A DNA stretch of 64,000 nucleotides, taken from contig JAPPBA010000180.1 of the NCBI GenBank assembly GCA_026705295.1, positions 1-64,000 of the forward strand. The letters are read 5' to 3'. Below, piece by piece: positions 50,429 to 59,361 of the stretch (the stretch's first letter is position 1; the number at the start of each line of letters is the position of its first letter). Both the position numbers and the translations under genes were made by a program. This DNA comes from Candidatus Palauibacter australiensis (GTDB lineage: Bacteria > Gemmatimonadota > Gemmatimonadetes > Palauibacterales > Palauibacteraceae). The notes under the pieces are model-generated. The model worked only from the letters and a program-made list of their open reading frames with translations, searched no databases and was not told where the DNA came from.

Positions 50429-51805
50429 TCAGTCGGCGCGAGGGCCGGAGAGTCGCGCTCCCGCGGCAAGCACGAGGATCGAGGCCAGGACGAGGGCGGT
50501 CGCCGCCGGAAAGCCGGCCCGCGTCGCGCCTTCCTCCAGTGCGGCCGGCTCGAAAACGGGCACCCCGTCCCAGTCGACCGCATTGATCGGCGTGGCCGCG
50601 AAGAAGTGCGGGTAGAAGTAGGTCTTCAACCGCTCATGGTGCTGGCGGACGGCGTCCTGGTACGCGAGTTGCGCGCCCAGATCGGTGGCCGCGAGGCGGT
50701 CGAGGGCGAGTTGGGCCGCGAGCGGGGGCACGAGGAGGGACCACCGCCGCGCCCACCCTTCCCGCTCCCGCAGCACGTCCCGGTAGGCGCCCGACGCCTC
50801 GCGCGCGGCCCGGTCGCCCCGATGGTTCATGGCGTAGTACCAGGCCCACGTGAACACGTCCTCCGGGACCGTCCGGTCGCTCCACTCCGGGTAGTCCTCA
50901 AAGAAGCCCTGCATCGTCTCGTCCTTGGTCATGTCCCAAGCCTCGTGATATCCCTGCCGCTGGCGCACGGTGAGTTCCAGCGCCTCCGGGACGGGATGGA
51001 GGATCGCGTTCGCGAGGCTGAGCGCGGCGGGCGCCAGGAGGGTGAGCGCGACCCACGTCCCGACGAGGATCATGGCGTTGGCGGTGGAGGACCGGCGCCC
51101 GGACGCGACGCCGAGGCAGAGCGCGAACCAGAACCCGGTGTGCAGCACGATGAGGGCGACCGCCCAACCGGCCCGGCCGTCGAGGGAGAAGCCCGCCAGC
51201 GACGCCGCGACCGCGACCGGGACCGCGACCACCGCGCCGACGAGACAGACGCGCGACGCGAGCTTGAGGGCGAGCAGCCGCCGCGGCCGGGCGAAGAGGC
51301 GGACGAGGTTCCAGGTGCCCCCCTCCCGCTCGCTGGAGACGAGGTCGTAGGTGAGGGCGATGATGAAGAGGGGAAGGAGCGCGATGAGCAGGAAGGCGAG
51401 GTCGAGGTCACCCGCCGCGGCGAGGCGCGGGTTCACCGTCTCGTGTTCGTAGAGTTGCCCCTCGAGTGCCAGCAGCCGGATTCGCAGGCTGGCCGTCTCG
51501 ACCTCCGTCCGGCCCCGGGCGAGCCCCGCCAGAGGCAGGGACGGCTGCGGGGCCGGGAAGGCCAGGTAGTAGAGCACCTCCCCTGCTTCCGTCGCGCGGG
51601 GATAGGTGGAGAGGAGGTAGGCCAGCTGGTCGCCGTAGGCGGTCTCCGCGGCGACCGCGGAGGATTCCGCCGCTTCGATGTTGCGGCCGCCGCGCCACGC
51701 CGCGTAGACCCCGATCGCCAGGAGCAGGACGACGGCGATGGCGACGCCGGTGGAGCGCGTCAGCCGGAGCATGTCCAGTCTGAGCAGCCGGAGCCGCGCT
51801 CTCAC
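50429..51805 (-). CDS. ABC-2 type permease, DUF3526-like (pair 2, subunit B)
   Basis: The product has 458 residues from GTG, whose last bases overlap the upstream stop (GTGA). About six membrane spans are visible: one at 15-33, then a long periplasmic loop, then a cluster from about 155 to 290 and a last one near 430-450. The core LLPLFIIALTYDLVSSEREGGTWNL with KLASRVC is the ABC-2 coupling region. It aligns with the gene product of 53254-54684, so the two are paralogues. It is the last gene of an operon of one ATPase and four permeases. The exported or inserted substrate is unknown. Confidence 0.82.
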   Translation of the reverse strand: MRARLRLLRLDMLRLTRSTGVAIAVVLLLAIGVYAAWRGGRNIEAAESSAVAAETAYGDQLAYLLSTYPRATEAGEVLYYLAFPAPQPSLPLAGLARGRTEVETASLRIRLLALEGQLYEHETVNPRLAAAGDLDLAFLLIALLPLFIIALTYDLVSSEREGGTWNLVRLFARPRRLLALKLASRVCLVGAVVAVPVAVAASLAGFSLDGRAGWAVALIVLHTGFWFALCLGVASGRRSSTANAMILVGTWVALTLLAPAALSLANAILHPVPEALELTVRQRQGYHEAWDMTKDETMQGFFEDYPEWSDRTVPEDVFTWAWYYAMNHRGDRAAREASGAYRDVLREREGWARRWSLLVPPLAAQLALDRLAATDLGAQLAYQDAVRQHHERLKTYFYPHFFAATPINAVDWDGVPVFEPAALEEGATRAGFPAATALVLASILVLAAGARLSGPRAD

Positions 51806-53250
51806 GATGCGGCCCGCTCCACCCCCACGCGCGCCAGCCGCGCCCGTGCCAGGCCGAGGCCCAGGAGCGGAAGGAGGATCCACAGGCCGAGCGCGGCCAG
51901 CGAGAGCGCGCGACCGGCGAGCGCCCCTCCGAGCGGGGGCGGCCGCGTCCCGAAGGTCGGGAATTCCGCCCAATGCTCGCGCGGTAGCCGCTGGGCGCGG
52001 TCGTTCTCGTAGTGGATCTCGCTGATGTGAAGATCGTTGAGGCGCTGTATGAGGTCGTACCGGTGGGTTTCGGCCTGCGCCCGGAACGCCTCCACCGCCT
52101 CCGGCCCGGTCCCGGATACCGCCATGGAGAGGTCCCTCGTCGCGAGATAGGGGGAGAGCAGCCCCGCCAAGGAAAGGACGCGGTCCTGACGGCGCTGGCC
52201 TTCGACGAGATCCCGCTGCTGCTCCTCGTGGATCCGGCTGGTGACGGCCTCCCCTTCGCGGCTCACCACGCCGCCCCAGTTCACGGGAAGTTCCTCGACC
52301 GACGCCACCTCGTAGCGGGCCAGGTACTCGTCCCGCAGCGAGCGGAAGAAGGGATCTTCCGGATTGTGGCTGTCGCCCACCTCGTTCAACGCGCGTTCCA
52401 CCTGGGCGGTGAACTCGGCGCGGGAGGGCAGCGGGTGCAGCGCTCCGGCCACGGAGGCCCCGAGGCGCGGCACGGCGACGCAGAGGACGACCCACACCGC
52501 GATCAATTGCGCGAGGGCGCTCCGCGAGGAGGCCCGGAAGGAGGAGGCGAGGACGGTGACCAGCACCCAGCCCGCGAGGTAGGCCGCGTAGATGCCCGCC
52601 AACCCGGCCAGGCGCCCGGCCGAGACCGGACCCACGGCCCCGGACCCGGCGATGACCAGAGTGGCAACACCGATGGGAAGGGCGGCGAGGGCCGCCACCG
52701 CCCCCGTGCCCAGCACCTTGCCCGCGAGGATCTGGGCCGGCGTCGCCCCCTGGGCGAGGAGAAGTCGAAGCGTGCCCCTCTCTCGCTCGGCGCTCACGGA
52801 GGCGAAGCCCGCGACGACGACGAACAGCGGCAGGAGGAGCGCCAGGACGCTCGCCGGCGTGAGGCGGCCGAAGCGCAGCATCCCGGTCGCGTGGCGGGCA
52901 TCGCCGAAGTTGGCCGTGTTCTGCCGATGCCCTTCCAGGAAGAGCGAGGTCCCCGCCCAGGTCCCGACCCCCGGATCGAAGAACGCGAGCGGCGCCTCAC
53001 CCCGAAAGACGAGGAACCCGTAGTGGATGACCCGGTGCGGATGACGGTCCGGCTGCTCCAGCCACTGGCGTTCGACCATCGCCTGGTAGCGGGCGCGCTG
53101 TTCCGCCTCGCTCGCCGCGTGATGACGGGCTCCGAGGACCGCGACCACGCCGAGGGCGATGACGAGCCCCAGCAGGAAGACCATGTACCGATCCTCACGG
53201 ACCGCTCCCACCTGACGGCGGGCGACGAGCAGCGCGTTGCGAAGACCCAT
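51802..53250 (-). CDS. ABC-2 type permease, DUF3526-like (pair 2, subunit A)
   Basis: The 482-residue membrane protein has an N-terminal span (about 22-40), a large periplasmic loop with GTSLFLEGHRQN, and five further spans. The core AGFASVSAERERGTLRLLLAQGATPAQILAGK fits ABC-2 permeases. It aligns with the product of 54686-56098 (GTSVWLEAHRQN, GALAGERERGTLRQLLATGVG), so the operon contains a duplicated A-B pair. Conserved HRQN in the outside loop of both A subunits may contact the substrate. Its stop overlaps the next GTG start; the upstream gene ends 3 bp away. Confidence 0.82.
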   Translation of the reverse strand: MGLRNALLVARRQVGAVREDRYMVFLLGLVIALGVVAVLGARHHAASEAEQRARYQAMVERQWLEQPDRHPHRVIHYGFLVFRGEAPLAFFDPGVGTWAGTSLFLEGHRQNTANFGDARHATGMLRFGRLTPASVLALLLPLFVVVAGFASVSAERERGTLRLLLAQGATPAQILAGKVLGTGAVAALAALPIGVATLVIAGSGAVGPVSAGRLAGLAGIYAAYLAGWVLVTVLASSFRASSRSALAQLIAVWVVLCVAVPRLGASVAGALHPLPSRAEFTAQVERALNEVGDSHNPEDPFFRSLRDEYLARYEVASVEELPVNWGGVVSREGEAVTSRIHEEQQRDLVEGQRRQDRVLSLAGLLSPYLATRDLSMAVSGTGPEAVEAFRAQAETHRYDLIQRLNDLHISEIHYENDRAQRLPREHWAEFPTFGTRPPPLGGALAGRALSLAALGLWILLPLLGLGLARARLARVGVERAAS

Positions 53251-53253
53251 TCG

Positions 53254-54684
53254 CTAGTCGGCTCCCCGTACGCGGCCGAGTCCGACCCCCGCGCCCGCCC
53301 CCACCAGGATGAGGAGCGTACCCAGAACGCCGAGGGGAACGGCGGCCCGACGCGTGACTTCGCCGGACACCTCCTCGGCGAGGTGGAACTGCGGTACGCT
53401 TGAAATGGCGCTGGCATCCATCTGCTCGCCGGCAACGATCGCGGGCACGAAGAAGTCCCGCCATCGCTCGGCGAAGGCGCGTACCTGCGCCTGGAAGCCG
53501 GAGAACCGCGCGTCCCCCGTCCCCGCCGCGTCGAGGAGCACCTCCTGGGCCATGAGCGCCGGCGACAGGAAGCGGTAGCGGCGCACCAGCGCGATCTGCT
53601 CCGCGCGGCTGGCGTCGTGTTCGGCCGTCACCTCCTCCAGACGACGGTTGACGGCATCGGTGGCGGCCCACGCCAGCGCCCCCAGGCCGGGTTCATCGGC
53701 CACCACGCCCTCAGCCATCTCGGGATGGTCCTCCAGGTACCGGGCGAGGAGTTCGCTGCGGCGGTTCACGGCATCGTTCGACGCCTCGCGCTGGGCGGTG
53801 ATCATCTGTACCCGCGACGGCAGCGGGTGCAGGAGGCCGGCCGCGATGTTGATCCCGGCCGGGAGCACGACGACCAGCACCAGCCACGCGCCCACCAGCA
53901 CCGTGGCGTTCCACGCGGAAGACCGGCGCAGGCTGTTCACCCACGCCGCGAGCACGAACCAGAAGAGCGCGTACGCGACGACGGCGGCGCACCAGAGGAG
54001 GATCCGGCCCGGGGCGCCGAAGCCCCCCGTCACGAGGAGCCCGACGAGCGAGACCGCCAGCACCATGCCCACCGCCACGAGGGCGCGGAAGGCCAGCTTC
54101 GCCGCCACGACGCCCCGCGCCGACACGGGCTGCGACAGGGTCAGCGCCAGCGTCCCCTGCTCGCGCTCCTCCGAGAGGACGTTGAAGCTCAGGGCCAGCA
54201 CGAGCAGCGGCAGCAGGTAGATGACCACGAAGGCCAGGTCGAAGCGCCCGACCATCAGGTTCAGGGGACTCTCGACCTCACCGTTCTGCTGGAACGACGA
54301 CTCGTTCGTGTAGATGTTGACGTCGTAGTAATACGGCAGCAGGTCGCTCTGTCCGACCGTGAGCGCCGTCAGGGGGCCCGGCGTCAGGACCGCCGTGTGC
54401 CGGCCCCGCGCCCCGCCCATCACGTTCGGCAGTCGCGGATCCGAGAAGCGCGAAGCGGGTTCCGCACCGGCTTCGATGTCGGCCAGCTCCTGCGCGAGAG
54501 CTTGCGTTCGCTCGACGTTGCCGGCCTGCGCGGCCTCCACGGTGCGCTCCTGAAAGCGCGTCCAGACCACGCCGTTGGCCAGCGCGTATACGAGCAGGAG
54601 CGCGAAGAGCCCGAGCGCGATTCGGAGCGGCCGGTCCGCCATGAGCAGACGCCATTCGTTCCGGAGCACGGTGCGCGCGGTCAT
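53254..54684 (-). CDS. ABC-2 type permease, DUF3526-like (pair 1, subunit B)
   Basis: This 476-residue membrane protein begins MTARTVLRNEWRLLMADRP, a typical cytosolic amphipathic start of ABC-2 subunits, then a span at about 21-40, a loop with YYYDVNIYTNESSFQ, and a span cluster from about 155 to 290. The core YLLPLLVLALSFNVLSEEREQGTLAL matches the other B subunit (50429-51805). One final span lies near 450-470. It starts one base after the A subunit stop, so stoichiometric production is expected. With the neighbouring A subunit it forms the first permease pair of the operon. Confidence 0.83.
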   Translation of the reverse strand: MTARTVLRNEWRLLMADRPLRIALGLFALLLVYALANGVVWTRFQERTVEAAQAGNVERTQALAQELADIEAGAEPASRFSDPRLPNVMGGARGRHTAVLTPGPLTALTVGQSDLLPYYYDVNIYTNESSFQQNGEVESPLNLMVGRFDLAFVVIYLLPLLVLALSFNVLSEEREQGTLALTLSQPVSARGVVAAKLAFRALVAVGMVLAVSLVGLLVTGGFGAPGRILLWCAAVVAYALFWFVLAAWVNSLRRSSAWNATVLVGAWLVLVVVLPAGINIAAGLLHPLPSRVQMITAQREASNDAVNRRSELLARYLEDHPEMAEGVVADEPGLGALAWAATDAVNRRLEEVTAEHDASRAEQIALVRRYRFLSPALMAQEVLLDAAGTGDARFSGFQAQVRAFAERWRDFFVPAIVAGEQMDASAISSVPQFHLAEEVSGEVTRRAAVPLGVLGTLLILVGAGAGVGLGRVRGAD

Positions 54685-54685
54685 C

Positions 54686-56098
54686 CTACGCCACCTCCGC
54701 GCGCCGTACGCGCGCCGCGGCCATCAGGACCGCTCCCACGAGCCATCCCCCGAGAACGACGAGCGACAGAATCCGGTTGCCGAGCACCCAGCCCAGCGTC
54801 GGGGCATCGTACCGCAGCGGCGGCGTGGACTCCCAGAGTTCGGCCCCGGCCTGGTAGGAGAAATCGCCCGATAGGGAGTTCTCCGTGAGGTCGCCGTTCA
54901 TCCGCCGCATCAGGTCCCGGCGGTACGTCTCCGCGGCGCTCGCGAAGTGCCGGTGCTGCTCGACGTCGGTTCCGGCCAGTCCCATGGAGAGCGCGCGCAC
55001 CGCGAGCAGCGGCGCCGCCACCGCGACCAGCTCGTGGACGGCCCCCTGGCGCTCGAACGTGTCCCAGAGCGCGCCGTAGTTGCGGTCGAAGATCCGGTCG
55101 CCGAACTCCTCGCTCGCCTGGAGCAGGACGCCCGACTGGTTGATCGGCAGGTCTTCGACCCGCTCGACGCCGTACTCCGTCAGCAGGTCCTCGGTCAGCG
55201 CGTCGTTGTCCGGACGGGGGATGTCCTCCGTGCCACTGGCCATCTCCCGTTCAACCGTCTGAGCAAACTCAAGGGCGGAGGGCGTCGGGTGCATCCACTT
55301 GGACAGATCCACCGCCACGCGCGGCGCGACGAGCCCGTTCACGACCCACACGCCCAGCAGGATCACGAGCGCGGTGCGCGTCGAGCGGGCCCAGGCGGAG
55401 ACGGCCAGGGAGAGGGCGAGGAAGGCGGCGAAATAGACCAGGTAGACGACGGACAGGACCGCGGCCCGGGCCACCGGCGATGCCGCCGGACCGGGGCTTC
55501 CGACGACGAGGGCCGCCGCCCCCACCGCCGCCGCGGGCACGAGCAGCAGCGCCAGCGCGCCGGCGATGCCGAGCGCCTTGCCCAGCGCCAGATCGCGCCG
55601 CCCGACCCCGGTCGCAAGCAGTTGGCGAAGCGTGCCCCGTTCCCGCTCGCCGGCGAGCGCCCCGAAGGTGAGCAGGATGATCAGCAGGGGCACGAGGTGT
55701 TGCAGCACCTGCGCCGCCGTGAGCGCCCCGACCCGCTGGGCCGCCGTCGCGTCCTGGGCCGGTCGCAGCAGGAAGTCGTTCTGCCGGTGCGCCTCGAGCC
55801 ACACGGAGGTCCCGGTGTACGGGTCCACGCCCTCGTCCACGAAGGACAGCGCGAGGCGGGGCTTGAACGCATAGATGCCGTAGTGGGCCGCGGAATGGGG
55901 ATTCTTCTCGCCCTGCGACTCCCAGTGGTCGCGGGCCGTCGCCTGCGCGGCCGCGTGCTCGCGCTGAGCCTCCCGCGCCTGGACCCATCCGTGGCCCAGG
56001 GAGACGAGCAGCAGCGCTCCCACGAGGATGGAGCACCAGCGGAAACGGCCGTCCCGAAGCACGTCGCTGAATTCCTTGCGGATAATGTGCCTGATCAT
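54686..56098 (-). CDS. ABC-2 type permease, DUF3526-like (pair 1, subunit A)
   Basis: This 470-residue membrane protein begins MIRHIIRKEFSDVLRDGRFRW, typical of ABC-2 permeases with a coupling helix near the N-terminus. It has a first span at about 22-40, an outside loop with GTSVWLEAHRQN, and five later spans. The core LTFGALAGERERGTLRQLLATGVGRRDLALGK is diagnostic. It is the first permease of the operon, 9 bp after the ATPase stop. Relatives with DUF3526 often lie beside TonB receptors and ATPases in Bacteroidota and Gemmatimonadota; transport direction is unsettled. Confidence 0.83.
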   Translation of the reverse strand: MIRHIIRKEFSDVLRDGRFRWCSILVGALLLVSLGHGWVQAREAQREHAAAQATARDHWESQGEKNPHSAAHYGIYAFKPRLALSFVDEGVDPYTGTSVWLEAHRQNDFLLRPAQDATAAQRVGALTAAQVLQHLVPLLIILLTFGALAGERERGTLRQLLATGVGRRDLALGKALGIAGALALLLVPAAAVGAAALVVGSPGPAASPVARAAVLSVVYLVYFAAFLALSLAVSAWARSTRTALVILLGVWVVNGLVAPRVAVDLSKWMHPTPSALEFAQTVEREMASGTEDIPRPDNDALTEDLLTEYGVERVEDLPINQSGVLLQASEEFGDRIFDRNYGALWDTFERQGAVHELVAVAAPLLAVRALSMGLAGTDVEQHRHFASAAETYRRDLMRRMNGDLTENSLSGDFSYQAGAELWESTPPLRYDAPTLGWVLGNRILSLVVLGGWLVGAVLMAAARVRRAEVA

Positions 56099-56107
56099 CG
56101 CCGACTC

Positions 56108-56848
56108 CTAGTCATGCATGTGTTCCAGGTAGACGCGTTCGAGATCCGCGTGGCCGATCTCGTCCGTGCCCAGCTCCGTGACGAGGCTTCCGTAGCGCAT
56201 GATGCCCACGCGCGTCCCCGTCTCCTTGGCGCGAAACAGGTCGTGGGTGGCCATGAGCACCGCGACGCCGCCGTGCCTGAGCCGCTCGATCAGCGCCGAG
56301 AACTCGTTGGAGGCCTTGGGGTCGAGACCGGACGTCGGCTCATCGAGCAGGAGGGCATCGGCCTCCTTGGCCATCGCGATCGCGATGCCGACCTTCTGCC
56401 GCATGCCCTTGGAGTACTCGGACACGCGGCGGTCGACCGCGTCGCCCTCCAGACCGGCTTCGACGAGGATGTCCGCGAGCCGTTCGCGCCCCAGCGACCC
56501 CTTCCCGCCCAGGGCGGCGAAGTACTCGAGGTTCTCAAGACCGCTGAGGTTGCGGTACAGCATCACCTGTTCCGGGATGTAGGCGAGCCTGTGCTTCGTC
56601 TCCCGGTCGTGGGTGGACACGTCCATCCCGGACACCAGGGCCTGGCCCCCGGACGGCGGCACGAAGCCGAGGAAAAGGTTGATCGTCGTGGTCTTCCCCG
56701 CCCCGTTGGGGCCGAGGAGGCAGTAGACCTCTCCCGGCTCGATGGCCAGGTCGAGGGAATCGAGGGCCTGCGTGGCGCCGTAGCGCTTGCTGAGCCCGCG
56801 AGCCTCGAGGAGGGGCGGTCGCCCCGCACCCGATTCGGCGGTCTGCAT
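56108..56848 (-). CDS. ABC transporter ATP-binding protein
   Basis: The 246-residue ATPase has Walker A GPNGAGKTTT (about 43-52), a Q-loop near YIPEQVMLY, signature SEYSKGMRQKVGI (SKGMR in place of LSGGQ, as in many CcmA/NatA-type exporters), Walker B ALLLDEPTSGLDP and the switch His in MATHD. It powers the ABC-2 permeases encoded directly downstream. It is the only ATPase in the operon, so it must serve both permease pairs, either as a homodimer in two complexes or in one larger complex. Its upstream neighbour is a small secreted His/Cys protein on the same strand. Confidence 0.95.
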   Translation of the reverse strand: MQTAESGAGRPPLLEARGLSKRYGATQALDSLDLAIEPGEVYCLLGPNGAGKTTTINLFLGFVPPSGGQALVSGMDVSTHDRETKHRLAYIPEQVMLYRNLSGLENLEYFAALGGKGSLGRERLADILVEAGLEGDAVDRRVSEYSKGMRQKVGIAIAMAKEADALLLDEPTSGLDPKASNEFSALIERLRHGGVAVLMATHDLFRAKETGTRVGIMRYGSLVTELGTDEIGHADLERVYLEHMHD

Positions 56849-56873
56849 GGATCTCCATCTCTCGCGTTTGCCG

Positions 56874-56927
56874 CGCCGGTCACCGGCGCAACGGTCGACA
56901 CGTCTCCCGCCGGTCTCCGGACCGGCA
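56874..56927. terminator. Two tandem hairpins between the His/Cys protein gene and the ATPase gene
   Basis: GCGCCGG-TCA-CCGGCGC (56874-56890) and GCCGGT-CTCCGG-ACCGGC (56910-56927) can each fold. They lie in the 104-bp gap and may reduce read-through from the small gene into the transporter genes. No T-run is present. Confidence 0.3.
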
Positions 56928-56952
56928 GGGCGGCTCTTCGTTACAGCTTTCG

Positions 56953-57270
56953 CTACAGAGAGATGGGAAGCGGAGGAGCGCGGCTACGGTGAGGGGAGAG
57001 ATGGACGGCCCGGACATTCAGCCGGCCTTCGCGCAGGGCGGGAGCCCGCACGAGACTGGGGCCGCCGACGCTCAGCGTGGCCGAGGAGACTACGGGCCCC
57101 ACCTTGTGCACCAGCTCGCATACGAGACACGCCGCCGGGGAATCGTCCCCGTCGTCATGGGTATGCGAACCTTCCGCGAGACCGACGACGACGAGCGAAA
57201 GGCCCACCAGGACTCCGGACAGCAAGCGCATGCGGCGCCTGGATCGTCCGGCATCGACCTGGTTTGCCAT
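56953..57270 (-). CDS. Small secreted His/Cys protein, DUF2946-like
   Basis: The product has 105 residues from an ATG with AAGGGGAG upstream; the longer frame before it lacks a start signal. A hydrophobic helix (about 14-33) is a signal peptide or anchor. After it comes SHTHDDGDDSPAACLVCELVH, with an HxH, an acidic cluster, a CxxC and a further His, a pattern seen in small DUF2946-type proteins found with metal transport genes. The rest is Ser/Val and Arg-rich, ending PPLPISL. It could bind or present Cu, Zn or another metal in the periplasm. It leads the strand on which the ATPase and four permeases follow. Confidence 0.7.
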   Translation of the reverse strand: MANQVDAGRSRRRMRLLSGVLVGLSLVVVGLAEGSHTHDDGDDSPAACLVCELVHKVGPVVSSATLSVGGPSLVRAPALREGRLNVRAVHLSPHRSRAPPLPISL

Positions 57271-57485
57271 GGCTCCCCTTCCGTCCCGCGGATCGGCGCG
57301 CCGCCCCGCCCGGGAACGGCCGCGGCGGCGGCACCTTAGAGAACGCACCGCACCCGGTCAACGTTGAGCCGCCCTCGAACGCAGGTGTCGTGCTCAAGAC
57401 CCTTGCGGAGGCCGGGCAAGAACGAAACGATTTCAGTCGATTCTCGTGACGTTCCCTTCCATCCGCGCCTTGTAATCAGCCGCGC

Positions 57486-57944
57486 TCAGGGGCGCGTCTC
57501 CCGCCGTACGCGTATCGATGAGATCGTTTCATCCCAGGTCCACGTTGGGAATTCGGGTGATGATGGCATTTGTATCGCGCTGAGGTCCGGGATGTCGGAC
57601 GTGACGACGAGGCTGTCCCCGCGATAAGTATCGTGCTGGTACACGACCGCTTGCCACCCGTCGGCGACTCGGATGGAAGAGACACAGTCCGTCCAGTATT
57701 CCTGACCGAAGATCTTGTCGGCGCACTCCTCTTCACGGGGTTGAGGATCGTCGACCAGCCGCTTCAGGTCCTCCACATCGTCGAGGAAGGTTCGATGGGG
57801 ACCGCGGTAGTCCGCGCGCGCGAACACAGTGATGCCGGCGGTCGGGGGCGGGACGGGTCCCATCGGATCCTGGCCACCGCAGCCCGCGAGCAGGATGAGC
57901 ACGAAACACGAGGCCTTGAAGTTCGTCCCACTTCTTCGGCTCAT
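57486..57944 (-). CDS. Lipoprotein with a beta/gamma-crystallin-like domain
   Basis: The 152-residue product has a signal with lipobox ending at Cys22 (LILLAGC) and a Pro-rich linker. Two Greek-key motifs follow: AGITVFARADYRGPHRTFLDD with DCVSSIRVADGW, then QAVVYQHDTYRGDSLVVTSD with WDETISSIRVRR. The paired DxVSSIRV / DxISSIRV strands are the diagnostic (N/D)(N/D)xx(S/T)S calcium-binding type of microbial beta/gamma-crystallins. It therefore probably binds calcium at the cell surface and gains stability from it. Two Cys (EECADK and TDCVSS) could form a disulphide. It stands alone on the minus strand, without an obvious operon partner. Confidence 0.78.
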   Translation of the reverse strand: MSRRSGTNFKASCFVLILLAGCGGQDPMGPVPPPTAGITVFARADYRGPHRTFLDDVEDLKRLVDDPQPREEECADKIFGQEYWTDCVSSIRVADGWQAVVYQHDTYRGDSLVVTSDIPDLSAIQMPSSPEFPTWTWDETISSIRVRRETRP

Positions 57945-58354
57945 TCCGATTCTCCGTCTACACCCAGCCGCAAGTCGGTCCAGCGCAAGCTAGCGAGGGG
58001 TCTGGGAGGGACAATCCCCCATTTGTGGGACCCGCGCGTGCGAGTCTACCCCGCAAGCGCCGGGACTCGTCGGCGAATTCCCATTAGTACGGCGTCCGGT
58101 CCCGCCGCCCTCCTCCACGCTGCGTTCGGACAGGTCGATGGCCCGCCGCTTCGGCTTCAACGATTCGCGGACTCGGGGTCGCCTGCCGAACCAGGTCGGG
58201 GCGCGGCGCGGCCAAAACAACACTTTTGATACGCCTAACCATCGGTTTTGACATTGTCGGGAGCCTCATGTGGCTATCGGTTCTTTCCTCTTGTGGACCG
58301 ATCCAGGTCAGGAGTGGGTCGTAAGACGACGGCAGAAAGCAGACACACGGGGAC
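57945..58354. other. Intergenic region, 410 bp, no convincing gene
   Basis: This gap separates the divergent crystallin lipoprotein gene and the 58355 gene. The right half has an AT-richer patch (58213-58255) with a perfect TTGACA at 58248-58253 that could be a -35 element for the plus-strand cassette. No good -10 follows at 17-18 bp. A 56-codon minus-strand frame from 58254 lacks family or ribosome-site support. Confidence 0.4.
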
Positions 58355-59338
58355 ATGCGACGACCACGGGCTACATCACACAGGCGGTTGATCGCCATCT
58401 GCTGCACGGCGTGGATCGCGTCGAACGGGCGCGTGTCCGCACAGGCGGGCCGGCTGGTGCTGACCGAGTCCGGCAGGCATGAAATGCCTGGGCACGTTCT
58501 CGTTCGCGGCGGTGCGCTGTCTCCGCGAGGGGATGCCAGACTGTTCTGGAGTGGCGATACGGTTTGGATCGCATCGACGCGCCACGCCGAGGCGCGCGCC
58601 GTGTGCCCCGAGAGGGTTCGCGCGCCGCTCGGAGCGGCCTTCGTGAGCACCCCGGCGGCGGGGGGAGCGCCCGTAATCGAGATCATCGACGGGGGCATCG
58701 CGGGGGCGAATGAGCCGCAAGTCATCCGCTTCTCCGATGACCAATGCCGCGCGACCGCCTGGAGCGGCCCCGACCCGAGCCTGCCCGCGGCTCGTGACGC
58801 GACCGGCTGGGTGTCCGCCAGCGGGACGGGCCTCGGCGGACCCGACGGAATCCCGACGACGTGGGTCTCGCTCGTGAGGGGCGGTGGCACGACCTCCCGG
58901 TCGGGCGTCGATCTGCCGATCGCGTGGTCCGACAGCGCGGCCATCTCCGTGTCGAGCGGGCCACGCGGCATCATCGTCTCGTCGCGCCACTATCCGTTCG
59001 CCTGGTCGGCCGCCGCGGACGGCGGCGACCGCACAGCGGCGGGGCTTATCCCTGCCGGCAACGAGACTTACTACGCGAGCGACCCGTGGGTCGGCACGGG
59101 CGTGTTCGCCCTCGACTCCGGCTTCGTCCAGGTGCTGGCCGATCTCGCGTCGGACCGGCGTCACCTTGTCATCTACGATTCATCGGGCGCGTTCACGCGC
59201 CGGCGGGTCATCGACGTTCCGTTCGGGATTCTCGACACCGCGCCGGACCGACGGCAACTGCTTGCCCTCCGCCGGACGGACCACGTCGAAATCCTCACCT
59301 ACGAATGGACTTGGCAACCACACCGGGCCAGGAAGTGA
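58355..59338 (+). CDS. Secreted beta-propeller-like protein, unrecognised family
   Basis: The 327-residue product begins MRRPRATSHRRL and has a signal peptide ending about residue 30 (NGRVSAQ). The mature part is beta-rich with blade-like phrases (HVLVRGGALSPRGDARLFWSGD, VIEIIDGGIAGANEPQVIRFS, ETYYASDPWVGTGVFALDSG, HLVIYDSSGAFTRRRVID), compatible with a six-bladed propeller. It lacks the GPGE signature of the other propellers here. Two Cys (RAVCPERV and DDQCRAT) may pair. It is the first gene of the plus-strand cassette; a Cys-rich secreted protein follows 23 bp on. No function can be given. Confidence 0.68.
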   Translation: MRRPRATSHRRLIAICCTAWIASNGRVSAQAGRLVLTESGRHEMPGHVLVRGGALSPRGDARLFWSGDTVWIASTRHAEARAVCPERVRAPLGAAFVSTPAAGGAPVIEIIDGGIAGANEPQVIRFSDDQCRATAWSGPDPSLPAARDATGWVSASGTGLGGPDGIPTTWVSLVRGGGTTSRSGVDLPIAWSDSAAISVSSGPRGIIVSSRHYPFAWSAAADGGDRTAAGLIPAGNETYYASDPWVGTGVFALDSGFVQVLADLASDRRHLVIYDSSGAFTRRRVIDVPFGILDTAPDRRQLLALRRTDHVEILTYEWTWQPHRARK

Positions 59339-59361
59339 ACCCGAAACCAAGGAGCAGAAAC

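Noticed and set aside
58084-58254. Minus-strand frame of 56 codons in the intergenic region
   Set aside because: The ribosome site is weak, the second half is Arg/Gly-rich as in random GC-rich frames, and no family is recognised.
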